A stretch of 64,000 nt of DNA. Origin: Tessaracoccus flavescens (GTDB taxonomy: Bacteria; Actinomycetota; Actinomycetes; Propionibacteriales; Propionibacteriaceae). The notes under the pieces are model-generated. The model ran no database searches and was not told the origin of the DNA. It saw only the letters and a program-made list of their open reading frames with translations. Each line of letters starts with the position of its first letter. Positions within the stretch are counted from its first letter, which is position 1. The position numbers and the translations under genes were made by a program. The stretch is taken from assembly GCF_001998865.1 (NCBI RefSeq), contig NZ_CP019607.1, forward strand, positions 3,224,001-3,288,000, in the 5' to 3' direction. Shown piece after piece: positions 38,292 through 48,624 of the stretch.

Positions 38292-40026
38292 TCAGCCGGT
38301 CGGCAGCAGGAGCACCGCGGCACCGGCGCCGGGAAGCGTCAGCACGCCGTCCTCCAGCTGAACCGGATCCCAGGCGGCGACGACCTCCGTGCCATGGCCC
38401 ACCCGCACCCTCGAGCCGGCGCGCGTCGCCGCGACCAGGTACGGCCCACGACGCATCGTGACGGTGTCGGGATCGACGATCTCCACCTCGACGTCGCCGA
38501 GGCGCGGATCGCGCAGCTCGCGATGGGCTCGGCGCAGCCCGATCAGCGTGCTGTACCAGGCGAGCATCCTCGCGTGCTCGCCCTCGCCGCGCTCCTGCCA
38601 GAGCAGCTTCGCCGAGTCGAATGTCTCCCGGGCCTGCGGATCGGGGGGCGCCTCGACCCAGCCCATCGCCGCGAACTCGCGGGCGCGGCCCGTCGTCACG
38701 TGGGGGCCGAGCTCCGGCCCGAGCTCGCTGAAGAACGGGAAGGGCGAACTCGCCGCCCATTCCTCACCCATGAACAGCATCGGGGTGTTTGCCGCCAGCA
38801 GATAGAGCGCGGCCGCCGCGGCCTGGTCGCCCGGGCCGGCGTGCTGGGCGAACCGGTCGCCAACCGCCCGGTTGCCGACCTGGTCGTGGTCCTGCAGGAA
38901 AGCCACGAAGGAGTGTCCGTCGTAGTAGGGGCTGTCCGGGTCGACCGGGGCGCCCCAGTCGGTGCCGCGGAAACTGGAGAATCCGCCGTCGTGCACGAAC
39001 ACCCTTGTCAGGGCCTTCGCCAACTCCCGCGCGTCGCCGAAGTCCGAGTAGTAGCCGGTCGTCTCGCGCCCGAAGAAGGCGTGCAGCGCGTGGTGGATGT
39101 CGTCAGCCCACTGGGCATCCATCCCACAGGCCTCCGGCTCCGTGCCGACGGGCATCACCATCGCGGGCTGGTTGAGATCGGACTCGGCGATGAGCGTCAG
39201 CGGGCGGCCGGCCTCGACCGACCAGGCGCGGGTCGCCGTCGAGAGTTCCCGCAGGAAGTGGGTCTCGGAGGCGTCGACGAGGGCGTGCACGGCGTCGAGC
39301 CGCAGGCCGTCAAGGCCGACGTCGACCAGGAAGTGGCGGGCCGAGCCGATCAGGTAGTCGCGGACCTCCGCGGAGCCTGTGTCGTCGAGGTTGATCCCGT
39401 CTCCCCACGGCGTCTGGTGCCTTGCCGTGAAGTACGGGCCGAACTTCGACACGTACGCGCCCTCCGGACCGAGGTGGTTGTGCACCACGTCCAGGACAAC
39501 CGCCAGCCCCCGGGCGTGGGCGGCGTCGACGAACCGGACGAGTGCCTCCGGGCCGCCGTAGACCTGGTGCACCGACCAGGGCGCGACACCGTCGTATCCC
39601 CCATCCGCGCATGCCTGCGAAGGCGCTGACGGGCATCAGCTCCACCGTGTCGATGCCGAGCGCGACGAGGTCGTCGAGCCGGTCGACCGCCGCGTCGAGG
39701 GTCCCCTCGTGCGTGAACGTGCCGACGTGCAGCTCGTAGATGACCGTGCCCCGCACCGGGCGGCCGCCCCAGTCGACCTCGCGGGTGAACACGGCAGGGT
39801 CGACGACCCGGCTCAACCCGTGCACCCCGTCGGGGAGGCTGAGCGAGCGTGGATCCGGGAACGGGCCCTCGCCGTCGACGATGAAGCCGTAGCGCTCACC
39901 CGGCTCCAGGTCCCGCTCGGGGCTCCACCTGCCGTCGTCGCCCCTGCGCATGGCGAGCCGCGACCCGTCGCCGAGCCGGATCGCCAGCTCGGCGGCATCG
40001 GGCGCCCAGACCTCGCCCGGCCTCAC
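38292..40026 (-). pseudogene. treZ: Malto-oligosyltrehalose trehalohydrolase with a single-base frameshift
   Basis: TreZ releases trehalose from the maltooligosyltrehalose made by TreY. The 5' part (40026 to about 39600) encodes the N-terminal E-set domain and the start of the GH13 barrel up to PVSAFAGMRGWG. The frame then shifts, and the rest (HQVYGGPEALVRFVDAAHARG onward, with GLDGLRLDAVHAL and FLQDHDQVGNRA) continues in another frame to 38292. Removing one G from the run of five G's (minus strand, 39598-39602) restores GWGYDGVAPWSVHQVYGG, the family-conserved sequence. The gene is therefore either a very young pseudogene, phase-variable at the homopolymer, or a sequencing error. The restored length is about 577 aa, normal for TreZ. 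The GTG start overlaps treY by 4 bp. Confidence 0.88.
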
Positions 40027-42581
40027 GACGCGGCCCGCAGGAGGGCGACGGGCAGGTCGGCAAGCATCTCGGCAAGTTCGACGGCGCCGCCTCGGAACTC
40101 GCGTCCGGACAACACGTCGACCCAGGTCCCTTCCGGGAGGATGATCTGGTGCTCGCCCCAGCCGCCTCGCTCGGCCAACTGCGAGCCGAGGCGGGTCGCG
40201 ACGGTGATCGCGACCGGGGAGTCGGCCTCAGCGGTGCCGCGCGCGAACGCGACCGCCTGACCGGTTGTGGTCGCGACGGGGGAGTAGGTCGCGGCCTCGC
40301 CACGGAACGCGTAGGGATGCTCCGCGCGCAGACGCAGCGCCCGGGAGACCACGAGCAGCTTCTGCGCGTCCAGCGAGGCGGGGGCTGCGTCCGCGCTTCT
40401 GAGCAGGTCGGCGCGATGCGCGTAGTCGACCGGCCGCCGGTTGTCGGGATCGACGAGCGACAGGTCGATCAGCTCGGTGCCCTGGTAGACGTCGGGCACG
40501 CCCGGCATGGTGAGCTGGATCAGCTTCGAGCCGAGCACCCCGGCCCGGAGCGACTCGTAGGTGAGCTCGACGAACGAGTCGAGCGCGGCGGCGACCCGCT
40601 CGTCGGCAAGTGCCGCGTCCGCCAGCGCGATCACCGCCTCCTCGTAGGCGGCGTCGGGTGCGGTCCACGTGGTGTGGTTCTTGGCCTCCCGCATCGCCTT
40701 TGTCAGATAGCCCGCGAGCCGCTCGTGCGAGATGGGCTCGGCCCCGGCGAGGGTTCCGGGCAGCCGCCACGTCGCCAGCAGGGTCTGCCAGAGCAGCAGC
40801 TCGGTGGCGCCGTCGACCAGCGGGGAGCGGGCCTCCTCGGTTGCGGCACGCAGTTCGCCCAGGCACGACTCCCAGTCGCGGGCGTGTTCGAGCATCGCAG
40901 ACAGGCGGGCCCGCACGTCCTCCGAACGCTTGGTGTCGTGCGTCGAGAGGGTGGTCATGGTGGAGGGCCAGGTCGCCGAGATCTGCCTGCAGAAGTCGTG
41001 GAACGCGTCCTGGGAGATGCCGACGATGGTCGGCTCGCTCCCGACCTCGTTGACGGCGACGAACCGGTTCCACCGGTAGAACGCGGTGTCCTCCTTCGAC
41101 TTGGCCATCACGGGGCCGCAGGTCTGGGCGAACCGGATCATGAACTCGGCGCGCAGCGCCGCCTCGTCCATGACGGTGTCGGGAAGCTCGGTCGTCACCG
41201 GGTGCCTCGTCACGCTGGGGAGGGTCTCGGCGCCGCCGCCGCCTCCCGTGGGCGAATCGCCGAGGGCGAGCCGGACGATCAGCGCGAGGGTCGAGGACTC
41301 GTCCTCGTCCAGCTCTGGGCGCACCCGGTCCGCCGCGTCGAGGATCACCTGACGCTCGGCGTCCGGGGTGGCGATGCCCGGCTCGACGTAGGCGCGGTAG
41401 CGGTCCATCTGGACGAGCAACGCGGCGATGGTGCGGCCAAGCTCGCGGCGCGTGTGGTCGAAGAGCCGGATGTCGGCGGCGCAGATCGCCACCGCGATCG
41501 AGGTGAGCCGGTTCACCTCGGTGAACAGCATGGAGCGCACCACCTCTTCCTTCGCGGCGTGCAGCACCTGTCCGAACCAGCCCTCGTCGGCGATCCGGTC
41601 CCAGATCTCGTTGAGGGTGGGGAGCTGGTTCGGGTCGTGGAAGAGGCCCTCGACCCGGAGCAGGGCATCGTAGCCGGTCGTTCCGGCGCACCGAGAGCCG
41701 TCGGGCAGCTGCTCGTGGGGTTCGAGGATCTTCTCGACGACGACCCAGGCGCCGCCGGTGGCGCGCTGGAGGCGCTGCAGATACCCGCGAGGGGTGGCAA
41801 GGCCGTCGGGGTGGTCGATCCTGAAGCCGTCGATCAGCCCCTCGTCGAAGAGCTGGATCAGCAGCTTGTGGGTGGCGTCGAAGACCTCGTCGTCCTCGAC
41901 CCGGACCGCTGCGAGGGTGTCGACGTCGAAGAAGCGGCGGTAGTTGAGTTCCTCGTTGGCGACCTTCCAGTAGGCCAGCCGGTACCACTGGCGCTCGAGC
42001 AGTTGGTCGAGCGGGAGATCCTCGGTGCCGGGGCGGATCGGGAACACGTGGTCGAAGTAGGTGACGACACGCTCCGTGCGCCCGTCGATGTCACGCTCCT
42101 CGACCCGGATGTTTCCAGCTGCCAGTTCGTCGCCGATCCGGCTGCCGAGCACCGGCATCAGGACGGCACGGGTCGAGGTGAGGTCCATGTCGAACCAGTT
42201 CGCGTAACGCGACTCCGCGCCGTCGCGCAGCGCCTCCCACAGCGCGTGGTTGCGCCACAGGGGAGTGGGGACGGCCATGTGGTTCGGCACGACGTCGACG
42301 ATGATCCCCAGCCCGTGGGCGTGAGCGACCTCGGCCAGCCTCCGAAAGCCCTCCTCGCCGCCGCACTCCTCGGAGATGCGGGTGTGGTCGACGACGTCGT
42401 AGCCGTGCATCGAGCCCGGTGCGGCCTGCAGGATCGGCGAGCAGAAGATGTGGCTGACGCCGAGCTCTGCGAGGTAGGGCACCTGGGCAACGGCGTCGTC
42501 GAAGGTGAAACCCTCGTTCAGCTGCAGTCGGTAGGTGGAGGCGGGCAGGGCGAGATCGGATCGTTGCTGCACGCCGTCCAC
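40023..42581 (-). CDS. treY: Maltooligosyl trehalose synthase
   Basis: Converts the reducing-end alpha-1,4 bond of a glucan to the alpha,alpha-1,1 bond of trehalose. This 852-aa GH13 protein shows STYRLQLNEGFTFDDAV (14-30), LGVSHIFCSPI, HGYDVVDHTRIS, GIIVDVVPNHMAV, the nucleophile region IDGFRIDHPDGLATP and the C-terminal PGVPDVYQGTEL. It is somewhat longer than typical (750-830 aa), mainly in the mid-region. The end overlaps the start of treZ, so the two act as a unit; with treZ frameshifted the pathway may be broken. Confidence 0.94.
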   Translation of the reverse strand: MDGVQQRSDLALPASTYRLQLNEGFTFDDAVAQVPYLAELGVSHIFCSPILQAAPGSMHGYDVVDHTRISEECGGEEGFRRLAEVAHAHGLGIIVDVVPNHMAVPTPLWRNHALWEALRDGAESRYANWFDMDLTSTRAVLMPVLGSRIGDELAAGNIRVEERDIDGRTERVVTYFDHVFPIRPGTEDLPLDQLLERQWYRLAYWKVANEELNYRRFFDVDTLAAVRVEDDEVFDATHKLLIQLFDEGLIDGFRIDHPDGLATPRGYLQRLQRATGGAWVVVEKILEPHEQLPDGSRCAGTTGYDALLRVEGLFHDPNQLPTLNEIWDRIADEGWFGQVLHAAKEEVVRSMLFTEVNRLTSIAVAICAADIRLFDHTRRELGRTIAALLVQMDRYRAYVEPGIATPDAERQVILDAADRVRPELDEDESSTLALIVRLALGDSPTGGGGGAETLPSVTRHPVTTELPDTVMDEAALRAEFMIRFAQTCGPVMAKSKEDTAFYRWNRFVAVNEVGSEPTIVGISQDAFHDFCRQISATWPSTMTTLSTHDTKRSEDVRARLSAMLEHARDWESCLGELRAATEEARSPLVDGATELLLWQTLLATWRLPGTLAGAEPISHERLAGYLTKAMREAKNHTTWTAPDAAYEEAVIALADAALADERVAAALDSFVELTYESLRAGVLGSKLIQLTMPGVPDVYQGTELIDLSLVDPDNRRPVDYAHRADLLRSADAAPASLDAQKLLVVSRALRLRAEHPYAFRGEAATYSPVATTTGQAVAFARGTAEADSPVAITVATRLGSQLAERGGWGEHQIILPEGTWVDVLSGREFRGGAVELAEMLADLPVALLRAAS

Positions 42582-42691
42582 TCTAGTGAAACTGGTGGCC
42601 GGTGCCGATTCCCGCGTCCGGGCGGTGCCGCGATGGCCCTCCCTGGTGCCCGATCCCCTTGGACGATGAGACGCTACTTGCGCCGAGACGG

Positions 42692-43461
42692 TCAGCCTAG
42701 GTGGCCGGCCTCGGTGTGGCCTCGGCCGCCGTCGAGCATCAGGGCGATCCGGCGGGCGGAGAGTTCGGTGACGTGCTGCTCGACCGCGGACGGCTCGACC
42801 CAGTGCACCGCCGCAATCTCCTTGTCGGTCGGCGCGAGCGTGGCGGCCGTGACCGCGTCGAGGACGCCGCCGTCGAAGATGAACTCGATCGCGTCGGACC
42901 AGCCGAGGTAGGGAGGCATCCAGTCGGTGATCAGCGGCTGGCCCAGCTCCACGCCGAGGCCGACCTCCTCACGCACCTCGCGCTCGGCGGCCGCCCGCGG
43001 GGCCTCGCCCTCCTCGGCGACGCCACCTGGCAGCTCCCAGTCGGGCTTGTAGGTGGTCTCCAACAGGAGCACCCGTCCGGTCTCGTCTCGGAACAGCACG
43101 TGGGCGATCACACGCTTGGAGGGGAGGATCGAGTTCAGCACGCCCGACATCGCGTGGGTGCCGTAGACCGTGTCCGTCGCCAGCCGGGAGTAGACGAGGA
43201 CGTCGTGGTATTCGCCGGGGTTGGGCTCGATGGCCGAACGAAGCCGACCCTCGAGCCTGAAGCCCGCCCGGTGCAGCGCCGTGCGGGCGGCGCTGTCCCA
43301 GTCGGGCAGTTCGACCTGAAGGCGCCGGAGGCCACGGGCGATCAGGACGTCGTCTGCAGCGAGCGAGACGGCGCGCTGCAGCGTCTCGATGTCGACCCGC
43401 TGTTCAGCCCAACGGAGCGTCCCGACGCTGCCCTTGACGTCGACGTGTACCTGGAAGTCAG

Positions 43462-43465
<4 letters not shown>
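42692..43465 (-). CDS. GNAT-fragment plus NUDIX hydrolase fusion
   Basis: A 257-aa protein of two parts. Residues 1-95 resemble the C-terminal half of a RimJ/RimL-like GNAT acetyltransferase (ARTALHRAGFRLEGRLR, then EYHDVLVYSRL), lacking the acetyl-CoA-binding N-terminal part, so it is probably a structural remnant. Residues about 110-245 form a NUDIX domain with the full box GGVAEEGEAPRAAAEREVREEVGL-type pattern (G-x5-E-x7-REVxEExGL). The substrate could be a nucleotide sugar or capped metabolite, but this cannot be read from sequence. The GTG start overlaps glgB by GTGA, placing it firmly inside the glycogen block. Confidence 0.8.
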
Positions 43466-45369
<1,904 letters not shown>

Positions 45370-45372
45370 GGG

Positions 45373-46548
45373 TCATGCTCCTTCAGGAAGTGTTGAGAGA
45401 AAATCTAGCGGTACGCGGATGAGGTGGGGGCGGTAGCGCGCCTCGTAGGCGACCTCGTAGCCGGCCTTGTCCGTCTCGTACCCCGCAAGGAGGGGTTCGG
45501 TCCGGTCGGGGTCGAGACCGTACCCGGTCAGGAACGCCCGACGGCAGGCAGTCAGCCAGTCGTCGTCGGCATCGCCCGCGGCCCGCGCGTACCCGAACGA
45601 GCGCAGCATGCCCGCCACGTCACGCAGCGGCGAATCCGGGCGCCTGCGCTCCTCGAGCGACTTCAGCGGCTCCCCTTCGAAATCGACGTAGATCCAGTGC
45701 CCGCCGGTGAGCAGCACCTGCCCGAGATGGCAGTCACCGTGGACGCGCTGGACCTCCACCTGAGCGTCGGCCACCTCGTCGAAGACGCGCTCGGCCGCAG
45801 GGACGAAGGGGCGAAGCTCCGCGAACTCCGAAGCGACCGTCTCGAGGCGCGACCGGAACCCCGCGGCGATGTCGGCGCCGGGGACGCTGCCGGTGCCAAG
45901 CTTCTCGGCGAGGATCCGGTGCACCGTGCCCAGCGCCGACCCCAGTGCGGTCGCGTGCTCGCTGAAGTCGCGGCCCTCGGAGGCGAAGCGGCAGGCGAGG
46001 TCGTAGCCGTCGGTGGGCTCGTGCAGAGCCTCGAGGAACACGGCGAGGTCGGTGCCGTCGACGTTCCAGGACCCGTACAGCTCGGCGACCACTGCGCTGC
46101 CGCGCAGCTCGCGGTGCAGTTCGACGTCGATGTTGCTCCCGGGCTCGATCCGCCGGAACACCTTGGCGAGCAGGGCTTCGCCGTAGAAGATCGACGTGTT
46201 GGACTGCTCACCGGTGAAGCGGCGCGCGGGAAGGTCGTCGGGAATCTCGGCGAGCCGTTCGAAGCCCGGGGCGTCGGCGCGCAACAGGTCGAGCAGGATC
46301 CCCGCGTCGTCGGTGGCGTCGGAGGGGTCACCGTCCAGCGGCCACAGCAGCGGGATCAGATAGGTCTCCTCGTGCCCGTCGTCGAAGCCGACCACCAGGA
46401 AGCCCGGCCTCAGGCCGGGGGTGGACGGCGTCGGCTCGGCGGCCCAGTCACCCAGGTCGACGCGCAGCGGACGACCCGAGCGGCCCGAGAACCAGCGCTG
46501 CGAGATGGCGAGATCCCACAGCGTCTGCGTGAGGTCGCCGCCACTCAT
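45373..46548 (-). CDS. mak: Maltokinase
   Basis: Phosphorylates maltose with ATP to maltose-1-phosphate, the donor used by GlgE. The 391-aa protein belongs to the aminoglycoside phosphotransferase-like kinase fold: the N-terminal cap SISQRWFSGR-type motif is seen as AISQRWFSGRSGR, followed by RFTGEQSNTSIFYGEALLAKVFRR, the Brenner-type catalytic VQRVHGDCHLGQVLL and WIYVDFEGEP. Here it is a stand-alone kinase, not fused to TreS. The ATG at 46548 overlaps the glgE stop (ATGA); a long frame extending upstream is an out-of-frame reading of glgE. Confidence 0.94.
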   Translation of the reverse strand: MSGGDLTQTLWDLAISQRWFSGRSGRPLRVDLGDWAAEPTPSTPGLRPGFLVVGFDDGHEETYLIPLLWPLDGDPSDATDDAGILLDLLRADAPGFERLAEIPDDLPARRFTGEQSNTSIFYGEALLAKVFRRIEPGSNIDVELHRELRGSAVVAELYGSWNVDGTDLAVFLEALHEPTDGYDLACRFASEGRDFSEHATALGSALGTVHRILAEKLGTGSVPGADIAAGFRSRLETVASEFAELRPFVPAAERVFDEVADAQVEVQRVHGDCHLGQVLLTGGHWIYVDFEGEPLKSLEERRRPDSPLRDVAGMLRSFGYARAAGDADDDWLTACRRAFLTGYGLDPDRTEPLLAGYETDKAGYEVAYEARYRPHLIRVPLDFLSTLPEGA

Positions 46549-48551
46549 GAGACCGTCACATGCATGATGTGGGCCGGCTTGCCCGGGTAGAGCCGGACGA
46601 AGGCCTCGCGACCCCACAGGTACTCCTCGCCGGTCAGCTCGTCGTGCACCGACACCTTGTCCGCGGCCGGGAAACCGAGGGCGTCGAAGTCGAGGTTGAG
46701 CTGGCTCTCGACGGTTCCTTCCGGGTCGAGCGAGCACACGACGAGGACGGTGTCGTCCCCGTCGCGCTTCGAGAAGACGATGACCGAGTCGTGCGGGGCG
46801 TGGTGGAAGTGGATGTCGCGCAGCTGCTGCAGCGACTGGTGCCCCGCACGGATCTCGTTGAGCCGTCCGAGCAGCACGTTCAGGTTCGGCTGGGCGTTGT
46901 AGTCGCGCGGCCGGTACTCGAACTTCTCGGAGTTGAGGTACTCCTCCTTGCCCGGGGCGAGCGGCTCGTGCTCGAACAGCTCGTAGCCGGAGTAGACACC
47001 CCACGACGGCGACATCGTCGCGGCGAGGATCGCGCGGATCGCGAAGGCCGCCGGGTTGCCCGACTGCAGGAAGAACGGGTTGATGTCGGGGGTGTTGACG
47101 AAGAAGTTGGGCCGGTAGTAGTTGGCCATGTCCGTCGACAGCTCGGTGAGGTACTCGGTCAGCTCCCACTTCACGTTGCGCCACGTGAAGTAGGTGTAGG
47201 ACTGCTGGAATCCGATCTTGCCGAGCGCGGCCATCATCTGCGGCTTCGTGAAGGCCTCCGCGAGGAAGATCACCTCGGGGTGCCGCTCGTTGACGCGGCC
47301 GATCAGCCAGTCCCAGAACTCCACCGGCTTGGTGTGCGGGTTGTCGACGCGGAAGATCGTGACGCCGTGCGAAATCCAGTACTCCACGATCCGCAGCACC
47401 TCGTGGTAGATGCCGACCGGGTCGTTGTCGAAGTTGATCGGGTAGATGTCCTGGTACTTCTTCGGCGGGTTCTCCGCGTAGGCGATCGTCCCGTCGAGGC
47501 GGGTGGTGAACCATTCGGGGTGTTCGGTGACCCACGGGTGATCGGGCGAGGCCTGCAGCGCGAGGTCCATGGCGATCTCGACGTCGAGCGAGCGGGCCTT
47601 CGCGACGAACGCGTCGAAGTCGTCGATGGTGCCGAGATCCGGGTGGATGGCGTCGTGTCCGCCGTCGGCCGATCCGATCGCCCATGGCGAGCCCGGATCC
47701 TCAGGCCCCGGGGTGAGCGTGTTGTTCGGGCCCTTGCGGAAGGACTGTCCGATCGGGTGGATCGGCGGAAGGTAGACGACGTTGAAGCCCATGCCTGCCG
47801 CGGCCTCGAGGCGCTCCACGGAGGAGGCGAAGGTCCCGGAGTGCCAGTGACCCTGATCGTCCTTCCATGCGCCCTGGGAGCGGGGGAAGAACTCGTACCA
47901 GGACGAGTACAGAGCGCGCCTGCGCTCGACGCGCACGGGGTAGTCGGGGGTGGGGGAGACGAGCTCGCGCGGACCGAAGCGGGCCATGGCGCGGGCGATC
48001 GGGGCCGAGGTCACGGTCTCGAGGATCTCGTCGACCTCGGTGTCGCCGACGAGCAGTTCTGCCGCCCCGCGGAGCATGCTCGCCGCACCTGGTGCGCGCA
48101 TCGCCTCGGCCTGGCGGGCAGCCCTGCTGAGCAGCTCGCGGCCCTCCATGTGGACGAGTTCGACGTCGACGCCGACCGGCAGCTTCTTCTCGGCGTGGTG
48201 GATCCAGGTGCCCCACGGGTCGGACCAGCCCTCGACGCGGAAGGTCCAGTCGCCAGGCTCGGCCATGCGGATGTGGGCCTGCCAGATGTCGAGCCCGACC
48301 GGCTCGACCTGGGTCATGTCGATGCGGCGCTGGGTGCCGCTCGGTGAGGTCAGGATCACGGACGCGTTGACGGCGTCGTGGCCCTCGCGGAAGACGTTGG
48401 CCTGGACGAGGAGGCGTTCATGCGTCACCGCCTTGACGGGGTAGGCGCCGCCTTCCAGCACCGGCTGGACGCCGGTGACAGGGATACGGCCGAGGCCACC
48501 CTCGGTTCGGACGATGCGCTTGCTGGCTCGGGCTGGGAACTGCTCGGTCAC
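46545..48551 (-). CDS. glgE: Alpha-1,4-glucan:maltose-1-phosphate maltosyltransferase
   Basis: GH13_3 enzyme extending alpha-1,4 glucan chains with maltose units from maltose-1-phosphate. The 668-aa protein contains an N-terminal regulatory domain, GFNVVYLPPIHPIGQSFRKG (near 255), the nucleophile region TIFRVDNPHTKP and the acid/base segment FLAEAFTKPQMM. It works with Mak immediately downstream (overlap of 4 bp) and GlgB. The GTG start is preceded by an intergenic gap of about 70 bp from glgX. Confidence 0.95.
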   Translation of the reverse strand: MTEQFPARASKRIVRTEGGLGRIPVTGVQPVLEGGAYPVKAVTHERLLVQANVFREGHDAVNASVILTSPSGTQRRIDMTQVEPVGLDIWQAHIRMAEPGDWTFRVEGWSDPWGTWIHHAEKKLPVGVDVELVHMEGRELLSRAARQAEAMRAPGAASMLRGAAELLVGDTEVDEILETVTSAPIARAMARFGPRELVSPTPDYPVRVERRRALYSSWYEFFPRSQGAWKDDQGHWHSGTFASSVERLEAAAGMGFNVVYLPPIHPIGQSFRKGPNNTLTPGPEDPGSPWAIGSADGGHDAIHPDLGTIDDFDAFVAKARSLDVEIAMDLALQASPDHPWVTEHPEWFTTRLDGTIAYAENPPKKYQDIYPINFDNDPVGIYHEVLRIVEYWISHGVTIFRVDNPHTKPVEFWDWLIGRVNERHPEVIFLAEAFTKPQMMAALGKIGFQQSYTYFTWRNVKWELTEYLTELSTDMANYYRPNFFVNTPDINPFFLQSGNPAAFAIRAILAATMSPSWGVYSGYELFEHEPLAPGKEEYLNSEKFEYRPRDYNAQPNLNVLLGRLNEIRAGHQSLQQLRDIHFHHAPHDSVIVFSKRDGDDTVLVVCSLDPEGTVESQLNLDFDALGFPAADKVSVHDELTGEEYLWGREAFVRLYPGKPAHIMHVTVS

Positions 48552-48624
48552 ATGGTCAGCCTAGCCGGGACCGACCGCATCCGCGCAGGCCGAGCGCCAG
48601 TGCTCGGGAGGATGTGCGCCGCGA

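Noticed and set aside
40149..42911. 920-codon plus-strand frame opposite treY
   Set aside because: Shadow of treY; no homology, repetitive Arg/Val/Gly composition, and treY itself is unmistakable.
46549..47685. 380-codon N-terminal extension of the maltokinase frame
   Set aside because: It lies out of frame inside glgE; maltokinase homology begins at the ATG at 46548, which has the ATGA overlap.
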